64,000 bases of DNA from Hyphomonas neptunium ATCC 15444 (GTDB lineage Bacteria > Pseudomonadota > Alphaproteobacteria > Caulobacterales > Hyphomonadaceae): contig NC_008358.1 in the NCBI RefSeq assembly GCF_000013025.1, positions 2,108,001 to 2,172,000 on the forward strand. The letters are read 5' to 3'. Shown piece after piece: positions 8,762-16,513 of this stretch. Every line of letters starts with the position of its first letter. The stretch's first letter is position 1. The notes under the pieces are model-generated. The model worked only from the letters and a program-made list of their open reading frames with translations. It was not told where the DNA came from and did not search any database. The translations under genes were made by a program, and so were the position numbers.

Positions 8762-9526
8762 TCACTTTGCGGCGCCAGCGGATTTGCGGGGTTTTTTCGG
8801 CCCTAACGCGGCCTGGGCCGCCGGGTCGGGCGTTTTCGGCTTGAAATCACAGAGATCCTTGATCGCACAGTGCCAGCATTCGGGGGTACGCGCCTTGCAC
8901 ACATACCGCCCGTGCAGGATCAGCCAGTGATGGGCGCCCTTCTTGAATTCCGGCGGGGTAATGCGCTCGAGGCCCGTCTCGACATGGTCGGGCGTCTTGC
9001 CGGGCGCGAGCCCGGTTCTGTTGGAAACACGGAAGATGTGAGTGTCGACGGCGATCGTGGGCTCACCGAAGGCTTCGTTCATGACGACATTTGCGGTCTT
9101 GCGGCCCACGCCCGGCAGGGTGGTGAGTTCATCCCGCGTGCGCGGCACCTCGCCGCCGTATTCCTCGATGATCCTGCGGCTGAGCGCGATGACGTTCTTT
9201 GCCTTGTTGCGCCAGAGGCCGATGGTCCGGATGTGGCTGGCCACCCCTTCCTCACCAAGGGTGAGCATTTTTTCGGGAGTGTCGGCGACAGCGAACAGCT
9301 TCCGCGTGGCTTTATTCACACCGACATCGGTGGCCTGCGCGGACAGGGCGACGGCGACGAGCAGGGTGAAGGGGTTTACGAACTCCAACTCGGTCGCTGG
9401 ATCGGGGCGGTCTGCGGCAAGCGCGGCAAAGAGCTCCGCCGCCCTCGCGCGGGTGAACTTTGAGCGCGGGACGGCTTTGGCGGGCTTGCGGGCAGGTTTG
9501 GAAGCATCAGGCATAGGCTGAGGCAT
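8762..9526 (-). CDS. nth: Endonuclease III (DNA glycosylase/AP lyase)
   Basis: Base-excision repair enzyme that removes oxidised pyrimidines and cleaves the AP site. The 254-residue protein has the helix-hairpin-helix LPGVGRKTANVV with the catalytic lysine, the catalytic aspartate in VDTHIFRVSNR, and the four-cysteine iron-sulfur loop CKARTPECWHCAIKDLC. An N-terminal basic tail (about 25 residues) and a C-terminal tail rich in Lys and Pro extend the usual core. It is divergent from the DUF2244 gene, a frequent neighbour of nth in alphaproteobacteria. Confidence 0.95.
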   Translation of the reverse strand: MPQPMPDASKPARKPAKAVPRSKFTRARAAELFAALAADRPDPATELEFVNPFTLLVAVALSAQATDVGVNKATRKLFAVADTPEKMLTLGEEGVASHIRTIGLWRNKAKNVIALSRRIIEEYGGEVPRTRDELTTLPGVGRKTANVVMNEAFGEPTIAVDTHIFRVSNRTGLAPGKTPDHVETGLERITPPEFKKGAHHWLILHGRYVCKARTPECWHCAIKDLCDFKPKTPDPAAQAALGPKKPRKSAGAAK

Positions 9527-9571
9527 AGAGCGCCCTTCCCGCAGCGCAAGGGCGTGCTATTTCTTCCGTTC

Positions 9572-10060
9572 ATGACACCCCCGCATGAAACCGTCTACAT
9601 GGACGCCGTGCTGACCCCCAACCGGTCGCTCAGCCGGAAAGGCTTTCTGATCGCGATGACGGCGATTGCCGTTACCTTCTTCATGACGGGGCTGATGTTC
9701 CTGTCGATGGGGGCGCTACCGGTTCTGGGCTTCATGGGGCTGGATGTTCTGGCGATCTGGCTGGCATTTCGCATTTCCTTCCGGCAGCAGCAGGAAGAGA
9801 CGCGGGTAACCGTGACCGCGCGCGCCATCTGCCTGCATCACAAGGACGCCAAGGGCCGGGAGAAACGCGCCGAACTTCCCTCCGCCTTTGCCCGCGTCGA
9901 GCTGGAAGAGCCCGCTGGCCCGGCGAGCTGGCTGCGAATCGAGCATGGCAAAACCGCCTGGATCATCGGCCGGTTCCTGACGCCGCCAGAGCGGAGTGAC
10001 TTTGCCAAAGCCCTGCGGCAGGCCCTTCTGGCGGCCAGAGCAGAGCGTTATCCTGCCTGA
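9572..10060 (+). CDS. DUF2244 family membrane protein
   Basis: A 162-residue protein with two membrane segments (about residues 24-46 and 48-68) and a C-terminal cytoplasmic domain containing RITVTARAICLHH-like strands and the segment WLRIEHGKTAWIIGRFLTPPER, typical of DUF2244. The function is unknown. The divergent nth neighbour supports the family call. I use the ATG at 9572; a GTG at 9554 would add six residues. Confidence 0.8.
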   Translation: MTPPHETVYMDAVLTPNRSLSRKGFLIAMTAIAVTFFMTGLMFLSMGALPVLGFMGLDVLAIWLAFRISFRQQQEETRVTVTARAICLHHKDAKGREKRAELPSAFARVELEEPAGPASWLRIEHGKTAWIIGRFLTPPERSDFAKALRQALLAARAERYPA

Positions 10061-10063
10061 AAC

Positions 10064-10095
10064 TCAAAAAAATGACGCAAGCGTCATGGTTTTTT
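10064..10095. promoter_or_regulatory. TGACGC-AA-GCGTCA palindrome upstream of CYP153 (operator and/or terminator)
   Basis: ATGACGCAAGCGTCAT at 10072-10087 is palindromic except for its central two bases and is flanked by an A-run on the left and TTTTTT on the right. Two readings are possible: a terminator hairpin for DUF2244, or an operator about 86 bases upstream of the CYP153 start. The same core also occurs at 29633 and 47993 between divergent genes, where a terminator makes no sense. That favours an operator. Confidence 0.55.
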
Positions 10096-10172
10096 GAAAA
10101 AGCCTGTGTTAAAACTTTCCCCAGCGACGCGATACGCCCCGCCAAGAGGGTGGGATTCCTGGAGGATTGAAC

Positions 10173-11504
10173 ATGGCCGCCGATACCGTTTCTTTCGTCA
10201 ATCACCCGGCGCTTGAGCGCCCCAAGGTGACGGAGCGCGAGCCGCTCCACCCGCACAATCTGCGCTTTGGCGCGAACATTCCGCCCGCCGCCGACATCGA
10301 CCTTTCGACGCTCGACCTGATCGATGGCGAACTGTGGCGCCAGGGCAAATACTGGGACCGGTTCGAGCGTCTGCGTAACGAAGACCCGCTGCATTATTGC
10401 CCGGACAGCTTCCCCGGACCATTCTGGTCTGTCACCCGGTATGAAGACGTTATGGCGATCGACACCGATCACAAACGCTTCTCCTCCAGCTGGGAATATG
10501 GCGGCATCACGCTGGGCGAGCCGATCAGCGATTTCGAAATGCCGATGTTCATCGCCATGGACGAGCCGCGCCATTCGGAGCAGCGCAAGACTGTGCAGCC
10601 TGCCGTGGCGCCAGACATGCTGAAAGTTTACGAGCCCCTGATCCGCTCGCGCACGCAGGGCCTGCTCGACAGCCTTCCGGTGAATGAGCCGTTCGACTGG
10701 GTGGACAAAGTTTCGGTCGAGCTGACCACGATGATGCTGGCCACGCTGTTTGATTATCCGTTCGAAAACCGCCGCGACCTGACCCATTGGTCAGACGTTG
10801 CCACCGGCATGCACAATCCCGACATCTGCCCCGGCGGTGAGGAAGAGTGGAAGGCCACCATGATGAAATGCCTCATGACGTTCATGGGCATCTATCAGGA
10901 GCGCCAGCAACAGCCGCAAAAGCCAGACCTGATGAGCCTTCTGGCCCATGGCGAGAAGACCAAGAACATGACGCCGATGGAACTGCTCGGCAACGTCATC
11001 CTGCTGATCGTGGGCGGCAACGACACGACGCGCAACTCGATGACCGCCTCGGTCTTTGCGCTCAACAAGTTCCCCAAAGAGTATGAGAAGCTGAAAGCTG
11101 ATCCTTCCATCATCCCCAACATGGTTTCGGAGACGATCCGCTGGCAGACGCCGCTCGCCTACATGCGCCGCACCGCGCTGGAAGATGTCGAGATGCACGG
11201 CAAGACGATCAAAAAGGGCGACCAGGTTGCCATGTGGTATGTCTCCGCCAACCGCGATGAGCGGTTCTGGGACAAGCCCAACGACTTTATCGCGGACCGC
11301 CCCGAGGCGCGCCGCCATATCTCCTTCGGCTTCGGCATCCACCGCTGCGTCGGCAACCGTCTTGCCGAACTGCAACTGCGCATTCTCTGGGAAGAGATCA
11401 TGGAACGCTTCGAGCATATCGAAGTTCTGGCCGAACCTTCCCTGAACCAGAACGCTTTCGTGAAGGGCTACAACTGGATGCCGGTCGTGCTTCACCCGAA
11501 GTAA
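10173..11504 (+). CDS. Cytochrome P450 of the CYP153 family (terminal alkane/fatty-acid hydroxylase)
   Basis: Soluble class I P450 that hydroxylates terminal carbons of medium-chain alkanes and related chains. The 443-residue protein carries strong CYP153 hallmarks: PMFIAMDEPRHSEQRKTV, the I-helix LLIVGGNDTTRNSMT, the K-helix ETIRWQTPLAYMRRTALEDVE, and the heme loop FGFGIHRCVGNRLAELQ with Cys392 as heme ligand. GGAGG at 10161-10165 lies 7 bases before the ATG at 10173, so that start is preferred to a TTG at 10167. No ferredoxin or ferredoxin reductase gene is adjacent. Regulation may involve the palindrome at 10073-10086. Confidence 0.95.
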   Translation: MAADTVSFVNHPALERPKVTEREPLHPHNLRFGANIPPAADIDLSTLDLIDGELWRQGKYWDRFERLRNEDPLHYCPDSFPGPFWSVTRYEDVMAIDTDHKRFSSSWEYGGITLGEPISDFEMPMFIAMDEPRHSEQRKTVQPAVAPDMLKVYEPLIRSRTQGLLDSLPVNEPFDWVDKVSVELTTMMLATLFDYPFENRRDLTHWSDVATGMHNPDICPGGEEEWKATMMKCLMTFMGIYQERQQQPQKPDLMSLLAHGEKTKNMTPMELLGNVILLIVGGNDTTRNSMTASVFALNKFPKEYEKLKADPSIIPNMVSETIRWQTPLAYMRRTALEDVEMHGKTIKKGDQVAMWYVSANRDERFWDKPNDFIADRPEARRHISFGFGIHRCVGNRLAELQLRILWEEIMERFEHIEVLAEPSLNQNAFVKGYNWMPVVLHPK

Positions 11505-11534
11505 GGCTTGGCGGTAGCTGCCTCTCCTGATTAG

Positions 11535-11567
11535 ACCTCCTGTCAGATCTGACAGGAGGTTTTTTTT
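11535..11567 (+). terminator. Perfect 26-bp palindrome plus T8: terminator whose 3' arm contains a Shine-Dalgarno
   Basis: Positions 11535-11560 form a perfect palindrome with core CCTGTCAGATCTGACAGG, and eight T residues run from 11560 to 11567. This is a textbook intrinsic terminator 30 bases after CYP153. GGAGG in the 3' arm (11555-11559) lies 9 bases before the ATG of the nitroreductase, so the same bases are also that gene's ribosome-binding site. An operator role for the palindrome is also possible. Confidence 0.8.
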
Positions 11568-11568
11568 C

Positions 11569-12240
11569 ATGGACGTTTCCAAAGCCGTTGAGCAGCGGAT
11601 TTCGACGCGGGGCTTTCTTCCCGACGCGCTTCCGCTTGAAGAGGTCAAAGCCTGGCTGACAACCGGCCAGCGCGCGCCTTCGGGCGGCAACACGCAGCCA
11701 TGGCGCGTGATCGTTGTGACCGGCGAAGAGAAGAACAAGGTGATCGAGATTGCGCAGGCGAAACTTGCCGCCAATCCGGGTGGCGAGCCAACCGACCGGC
11801 CGATCTATCCCAAGGGCCTCTGGGAACCGCATGAAGCCCGCCGCCGCCGCGTGGGCGAAATGCTGTATGAAGCCCTCGAAATTCCGCGTGAAGACAAGGC
11901 CGGGCGCCTACGCTGGTTCTCCAACAATTTTCGCTTCTTTGGCGCGCCGGTGGCGGTGTTCCTCGTGATCGACGAGCGGATGGGCCATGGCCAGTGGGGC
12001 CATGCGGGCATGTATCTGCAGACGCTTGCTCTACTCGCTGAAGAACGCGGCTGGGGCACCTGTTTCCAGGAATGCTGGGGCATCCTGCGGCCGACGCTGA
12101 AGGAGCATTTCGGGCTTGGCCCGACGGAGATGATCTGGTGCGGGGTCGCCGTGGGCAAGCCCGACCCGAATGAGAAGGCCAATACGCTGTATGCCGAGCG
12201 CGCCTCTGTCGACGAAATCGCCGAGTTCCGCGGTTTCTAG
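11569..12240 (+). CDS. Nitroreductase family oxidoreductase
   Basis: FMN-dependent NAD(P)H oxidoreductase of the nitroreductase fold, 223 residues. The N-terminal FMN-phosphate site is RISTRGFLP, followed by QRAPSGGNTQPWRVIVV. The central QWGHAGMYLQTLALLAEERGWGTCFQE and the C-terminal CGVAVGKPDPN strands are typical. The natural substrate is unknown; nitro compounds, quinones or enones are usual for the family. The start codon sits directly after a terminator-like hairpin, so translation or transcription may be controlled by that structure. Confidence 0.9.
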   Translation: MDVSKAVEQRISTRGFLPDALPLEEVKAWLTTGQRAPSGGNTQPWRVIVVTGEEKNKVIEIAQAKLAANPGGEPTDRPIYPKGLWEPHEARRRRVGEMLYEALEIPREDKAGRLRWFSNNFRFFGAPVAVFLVIDERMGHGQWGHAGMYLQTLALLAEERGWGTCFQECWGILRPTLKEHFGLGPTEMIWCGVAVGKPDPNEKANTLYAERASVDEIAEFRGF

Positions 12241-12289
12241 ACACCGGCCCGCCTGAATACCGCCACAAGGGCGCGGTTTGATCTCTATC

Positions 12290-12898
12290 ATGATCACGCG
12301 CCGCGCCCTTCTGGCCACGGGCCTTGCCCTGCCCCTGCTGCCTTCAGCGGGCTTTGCAGATACAGCGCCAGACTGGACGGGAAAACTGCTACGCGCGGCG
12401 CGGGCACAAATCGGTGTGACCACGGGGTATGACCCGGCATATGTGACGCTCGATTATCCCGGCGGCGACATTCCCCGCCAAACCGGTGTGTGTACGGATG
12501 TGATCATCCGCGCCTATCGCGACGCCTTTGACATGGACCTTCAGGAACTTGTCCACATGGACATGAAGGCGAATTTCCCAAGCTATCCCCGAACCTGGGG
12601 CCTGACGCGCGCCGACCGGAACATCGACCATCGCCGGGTGCCTAACCTGGAGCGCTACTTTGAACGGCAGGGCCTGAAGCGCGAGGCACCAGGACGGCGC
12701 GAGGACTGGCAGGCGGGCGATCTGGTGACCATGCGCCTTGGTGGGCGCCTGCCTCATATTGCGATCTTCTCAGGGCATGATCTGCTTACGGAGCGTGCGC
12801 TTTACATCCATAATATCGGCGGGGGCACGCGGGAGGAAGAAATCCGCACCGATTATGATAGCCCCATGCGGTTTCGCTTTCCGCCACCGGAGGCGTGA
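12290..12898 (+). CDS. Secreted DUF1287 protein (putative cysteine amidase/hydrolase)
   Basis: A 202-residue exported protein. The N-terminus MITRRALLATGLALPLLPSA followed by GFADTAP is a signal peptide with a twin arginine, so Tat export is possible. The DUF1287 core has TGVCTDVIIRAYRDAF with a conserved cysteine, the segment NIDHRRVPNLERYF, and RLPHIAIFSG with a conserved histidine, suggesting an NlpC/P60-like Cys-His hydrolase acting in the periplasm. The catalytic role is inference. An upstream TTG at 12278 is a weaker start. Confidence 0.85.
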   Translation: MITRRALLATGLALPLLPSAGFADTAPDWTGKLLRAARAQIGVTTGYDPAYVTLDYPGGDIPRQTGVCTDVIIRAYRDAFDMDLQELVHMDMKANFPSYPRTWGLTRADRNIDHRRVPNLERYFERQGLKREAPGRREDWQAGDLVTMRLGGRLPHIAIFSGHDLLTERALYIHNIGGGTREEEIRTDYDSPMRFRFPPPEA

Positions 12899-12907
12899 GG
12901 GGCGCCG

Positions 12908-13630
12908 CTAGAGATCGAACACCCAGTGCTTGAGCGTGAGGCGCAGCGGCCGGGTTGTCCGCACCGCAATGGCACCCGTGAAGCCGGGCATGGGGTCGAA
13001 CGCCAGAAGCCGCCAGGCCTGCGTGTCTTCGTTCGCCCAGTCGGCTGCGATGAGCCGAGGGGCGGCGGCCTGCGACACATCAAGGGTGAAGCTGCGCCCG
13101 GACACTGTAAGCCCGGTTCCGAGCGCCTTGAGCACGGCTTCCTTGGCGGCCCAGAACTGGAAGAATTTTTCCGCTTGGCGGGTTTCGGGCTCGGCCTCAA
13201 GCGCAGCAATTTCCGGCGGCGAAAACACCATGCCGGCCACGCCCTCTGGCAAGGCTTTGATCTGCTCTACATCCACCCCGACAACAGCGTCACAAACCGC
13301 AAAGGCCGCAAGCGCATTGCTGTGACTTAAGTTGAACGAGTACGGACAATCCGGTGATGTCAGGTATGGCCGCCCATGCTTTCCCAAAGCAAATACCGGC
13401 GCGTTAGGCCGCACGTTGAGCACAGTTCCGAGAATTCCGCGCATCCCTGCCCGCGCAGCAATCCAGCGGCGCTGCAATTCTGACGTAGCGAAAGCGGCGG
13501 CGCGCTGGCGTTCGTCCGGGGAAAGCCAGCCTGACAGCGCCGCAGCGGTGGGTGCGTCAATGTCGAGATCCCACACCCAGACGCTGACGGGGAGTTCATC
13601 GGCGGGGATCACGGGGCTCTCTTGCTGCAC
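12908..13630 (-). CDS. 4'-phosphopantetheinyl transferase (Sfp type)
   Basis: Enzyme that moves the phosphopantetheine arm from CoA to a serine of a carrier protein, turning it into the active holo form. The 240-residue, Sfp-type two-fold protein has FNLSHSNALAAFAV, the magnesium-binding GVDVEQI and the FFQFWAAKEAVLKALG motif. The start is a GTG at 13630. It follows scpB by 9 bases and may be the last gene of the dgt-scpB operon. The acyl carrier protein at 40615 is a possible client. Confidence 0.93.
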   Translation of the reverse strand: MQQESPVIPADELPVSVWVWDLDIDAPTAAALSGWLSPDERQRAAAFATSELQRRWIAARAGMRGILGTVLNVRPNAPVFALGKHGRPYLTSPDCPYSFNLSHSNALAAFAVCDAVVGVDVEQIKALPEGVAGMVFSPPEIAALEAEPETRQAEKFFQFWAAKEAVLKALGTGLTVSGRSFTLDVSQAAAPRLIAADWANEDTQAWRLLAFDPMPGFTGAIAVRTTRPLRLTLKHWVFDL

Positions 13631-13639
13631 GGGGCGGGC

Positions 13640-14659
13640 CTATTCGTCGTCGCGCCAGCTATCCATCGGTTGCTGCGGCACGCGGGTTTCCTTACGCAGG
13701 CGCATGACAGCGGCCTTTATGTCGGCCCCGTCAAATTCGTCCGTCTCTTCTTTTGTGCGTTCTGGCGCGCGGGTGTAGGCGAAGACGCTGACAGCGCCGT
13801 CATCCTCGAATTCGTCTTCCTCGATGGCTTCCGGCTCAGCGGCAGAAACCTGCTCCGCCTGCGGCGCTTCTGCGACGGCCTCGTCTTCAACTCCATCCTC
13901 GTCGGACACAAAGTCAGTCACGAAGGATTCAGTATCGGCCAGTTCGCCGAGATCATTGATCAGCACATCATCTTCGGTGAGCGCTTCTTCATCCGGCATC
14001 TGGAAACCCGACGGGATCACGTCAGAGAGCAGACCTTCGGCTTCAAGGTCCGCCTTGCCCGGAAGGGTGTCGAGGCTTTCGAGGCCAAAATGCTCAAGGA
14101 ACTTGTCAGTCGTGCCGTAGCAGATCGGTAGGCCGGGCGTTTTGCGGCGGCCGCGTGTGCGCACCCAGCCGGTTTCCAGCAGTGTATCAATCACCGTCTT
14201 GGCGACAGCAACGCCGCGTACCGCTTCGATTTCGGCGCGTGTAACGGGCTGGCCATAGGCGATGATCGAGAGCGTCTCCATCGCGGCCTGGCCGAGCTTC
14301 TTCTGGACCTGACGTTCCTCGACAAACAGCCAGGAAAGGTCCTGCGCTGTCTGGAAGCGCCACTTGCCGGCGACCTCGACGAGGTTCACGCCGCGCTTGG
14401 CATAAAGACTGCGCAGCGCCATGAGCACTTCGCCCGCCTCAATGCCTTGGGGCAGCACCTGTGCCACCTGCTCGGCCGAAAGTGGCTGGCCCGCAGCAAA
14501 CAGCACGGCTTCAGCCCGGCGAACGCCCTCCGCCACGAGCTCCTCGCGCGTGCCTTCAAAGGCAGGTGTCGTCAGTCCCGGAAACTCCGCCTGCGGATCG
14601 TGAGCGTTCTGCTCTTGTGCGGTGTCATCGTTCATCTGGTACATCTCAAGCGACTGCAT
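13640..14659 (-). CDS. scpB: Segregation and condensation protein B (ScpB) with long acidic tail
   Basis: Winged-helix kleisin-associated subunit of the SMC-ScpAB condensin, which compacts and segregates the chromosome. The ScpB core lies at about residues 40-215, with AEAVLFAAGQPLS, LGQAAMETLSIIAYGQPVTRAEIE and the TTDKFLEHFGLESLDTLP segment. Beyond it is an acidic, low-complexity C-terminal extension of about 115 residues, rich in Asp and Glu, which explains the 339-residue length against about 200 in many bacteria. The start overlaps scpA by 14 bases and has GGAGA seven bases upstream. Confidence 0.94.
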   Translation of the reverse strand: MQSLEMYQMNDDTAQEQNAHDPQAEFPGLTTPAFEGTREELVAEGVRRAEAVLFAAGQPLSAEQVAQVLPQGIEAGEVLMALRSLYAKRGVNLVEVAGKWRFQTAQDLSWLFVEERQVQKKLGQAAMETLSIIAYGQPVTRAEIEAVRGVAVAKTVIDTLLETGWVRTRGRRKTPGLPICYGTTDKFLEHFGLESLDTLPGKADLEAEGLLSDVIPSGFQMPDEEALTEDDVLINDLGELADTESFVTDFVSDEDGVEDEAVAEAPQAEQVSAAEPEAIEEDEFEDDGAVSVFAYTRAPERTKEETDEFDGADIKAAVMRLRKETRVPQQPMDSWRDDE

Positions 14660-15479
14660 CGGCCATCTCCGACGGGCGGACGGCGATGCGGCGCATATAG
14701 ATCGGCGCGAAATGCGTGTCCTGGCGCAGGTCTACTTCGCCGTCGCGCGTCAGCTCCAACGCGGCGGAAAAGACGCTGGCGGTCACCGAGCGTTCGGGCA
14801 CTTCGGGATTGATGTCGGTCATCGCCGTGCGAATGTCAGCCAGGCTTGCCCATTGGTCGAGCTGTTCGCGCAGGCCACGCAGGGTGGTGCGCGCCTGTTC
14901 CAGCGGCAGGACGAGCTGCTGCTCGATCCGGTGGGGGCGCTCTTTCTCGCGGCGGTCGCGGATGGTGCCCAGCGCCGTGGAGAGGTCGTAGAGCGAGGCG
15001 GTGTATTCCATATGCTTGACGACTTTGGGCTGTTCGGTCTCGCCGCGCAGGAAGACCACACGGTCGAGCACCGGGCCCGCTTCGAGCTCGCGCACGGCCT
15101 GGCGCATGGCATCAAGGCGCTTCAGGCGGAAAGCGAGCCGCGCGGCCATTTCCTCGCCGGTGGGTTCGTCTTCTTCAATGGCTTCGGGCTTGGGCAGCAG
15201 CAGGCGCGACTTCATGAAGGCGAGCCAGGAGGCCATCAGCAGATAGTCTGCCGCGATGTCGATCCGCTTGGTGCGGGCGTCTTCGACGAAGGAGAGATAC
15301 TGCTCGGCCAGACGCAGCATGGAAATCTGCAGCAGGTTTACCTTCTGGCGGCGGGCAAGTTCCAGCAACAGGTGGAGCGGGCCTTCATAGCCGCCGATCT
15401 CGACATTGAAGATGTTGACGCCTTCGGCGTCTTCCGCCCCGGCGGAGAGGGCATCAATGGAGATCGTGTCGCTGCTCAT
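14646..15479 (-). CDS. scpA: Segregation and condensation protein A (ScpA, kleisin)
   Basis: Kleisin subunit that bridges the SMC heads in bacterial condensin. The 277-residue protein opens its conserved part with FNVEIGGYEGPLHLLLELAR, continues with KVNLLQISMLRLAEQYLSF and DYLLMASWLAFMKSRLLLP, and ends with the C-terminal winged helix (about 200-270) that contacts SMC. The start overlaps the nagZ stop in an ATGA, and the end overlaps scpB, indicating coupled translation. Confidence 0.95.
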   Translation of the reverse strand: MSSDTISIDALSAGAEDAEGVNIFNVEIGGYEGPLHLLLELARRQKVNLLQISMLRLAEQYLSFVEDARTKRIDIAADYLLMASWLAFMKSRLLLPKPEAIEEDEPTGEEMAARLAFRLKRLDAMRQAVRELEAGPVLDRVVFLRGETEQPKVVKHMEYTASLYDLSTALGTIRDRREKERPHRIEQQLVLPLEQARTTLRGLREQLDQWASLADIRTAMTDINPEVPERSVTASVFSAALELTRDGEVDLRQDTHFAPIYMRRIAVRPSEMADAVA

Positions 15480-16510
15480 GCCATGGCTCCCGGCGGAGGG
15501 ATCAGTTCGTGAAACCGCGCCCAGGCGGGGGCGGGCTCGAAAGGCTGGACTTTCTTGGCGATGGCGTCAGCCGCCGCCGCGCGGGATGCAGCCTTGCCGG
15601 AGAGATGGGGAGCGGCCTGGGCTACTTCTGTCATCTCGGCAAGGATGGCGCCTGCGTCCTTCAGAAAGCCCGAGCAATGCAGCAACACATCGCAGCCCGC
15701 CACGATGGAGGCGTCCGCGCGTTCTGTCAGGCTGCCACCCAATGCCTTCATCCCCAGATCATCTGTCATCAGAAGACCATCAAAGCCGATTCGGTCGCGG
15801 ATGATCTGTTGAATCATGACCTTGGAGACCGTGGCGGCCCGGCCGGGATCGTAGGCTTCGTAGGCAATATGCGCCGTCATCGCCATCGGCGCGTCAGCCA
15901 CGCGGGCGAAGGCGTCAAAATCCTTGGCGAGTTCATTTTGCCCGGCGGTGACGCGGGGAAGCTCAAGATGGCTGTCAGCAACTGACCGGCCATGACCAGG
16001 TATGTGTTTGATGACGCCGGCGACGCCGCCTGCTGTGAGGCCCTCAAGGGCCGCGCGGGCGAGATCTGCGGCCTGTTCAGGCTCCGTGCCGAAGGCCCGG
16101 TCGCCGATCACGTCATGGGCGCCGGGCACAGGCAGGTCGACGACCGGCGAACAGTCTGCATGGATCGAGAGGGCCGCCAGCTCCGAGGCAATCAGGCGAT
16201 GGCCCAACCAGGTGGCTTCCCGGCCGAGTGCCTTGTCCCGCTCATAGAGAGCTGCATAGTCGGCGCCGCGGGGAAACAGCGGCCATTCGGGCGCCTTTAG
16301 GCGCGCCACACGGCCGCCCTCCTGATCGATGAAGATCAGCGTTTCCCGGCCTGTGGCATTCCAGATGTCTGCTATTAGCTTGCGCACCTGCATACGCGAG
16401 ACACAGGAGCGCCCCATCAGGATCACGCCCCACGGATCTTCAGCCGCAAAAAGCGCAGCTTCGCCTGGGGTCAGTTCCGGCCCCGATACGCTGAGAATAC
16501 AGGCTTTCAC
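15476..16510 (-). CDS. nagZ: Beta-N-acetylhexosaminidase NagZ (GH3)
   Basis: Cytoplasmic glycoside hydrolase family 3 enzyme that removes N-acetylglucosamine from recycled anhydro-muropeptides. The 344-residue protein has FIDQEGGRVARLK, KHIPGHGRSVADSHLELP (the NagZ catalytic His/Asp loop) and the nucleophile aspartate in LLMTDDLGMKAL. Its position between a SPOR-domain protein and scpA matches other alphaproteobacterial genomes and links peptidoglycan recycling with chromosome segregation genes. Confidence 0.95.
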   Translation of the reverse strand: MKACILSVSGPELTPGEAALFAAEDPWGVILMGRSCVSRMQVRKLIADIWNATGRETLIFIDQEGGRVARLKAPEWPLFPRGADYAALYERDKALGREATWLGHRLIASELAALSIHADCSPVVDLPVPGAHDVIGDRAFGTEPEQAADLARAALEGLTAGGVAGVIKHIPGHGRSVADSHLELPRVTAGQNELAKDFDAFARVADAPMAMTAHIAYEAYDPGRAATVSKVMIQQIIRDRIGFDGLLMTDDLGMKALGGSLTERADASIVAGCDVLLHCSGFLKDAGAILAEMTEVAQAAPHLSGKAASRAAAADAIAKKVQPFEPAPAWARFHELIPPPGAMA

Positions 16511-16513
16511 GTC

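Noticed and set aside
10064-10095. Calling the palindrome before CYP153 only a terminator
   Set aside because: The same core occurs twice between divergent genes, where termination is not needed, so an operator is the more general explanation.
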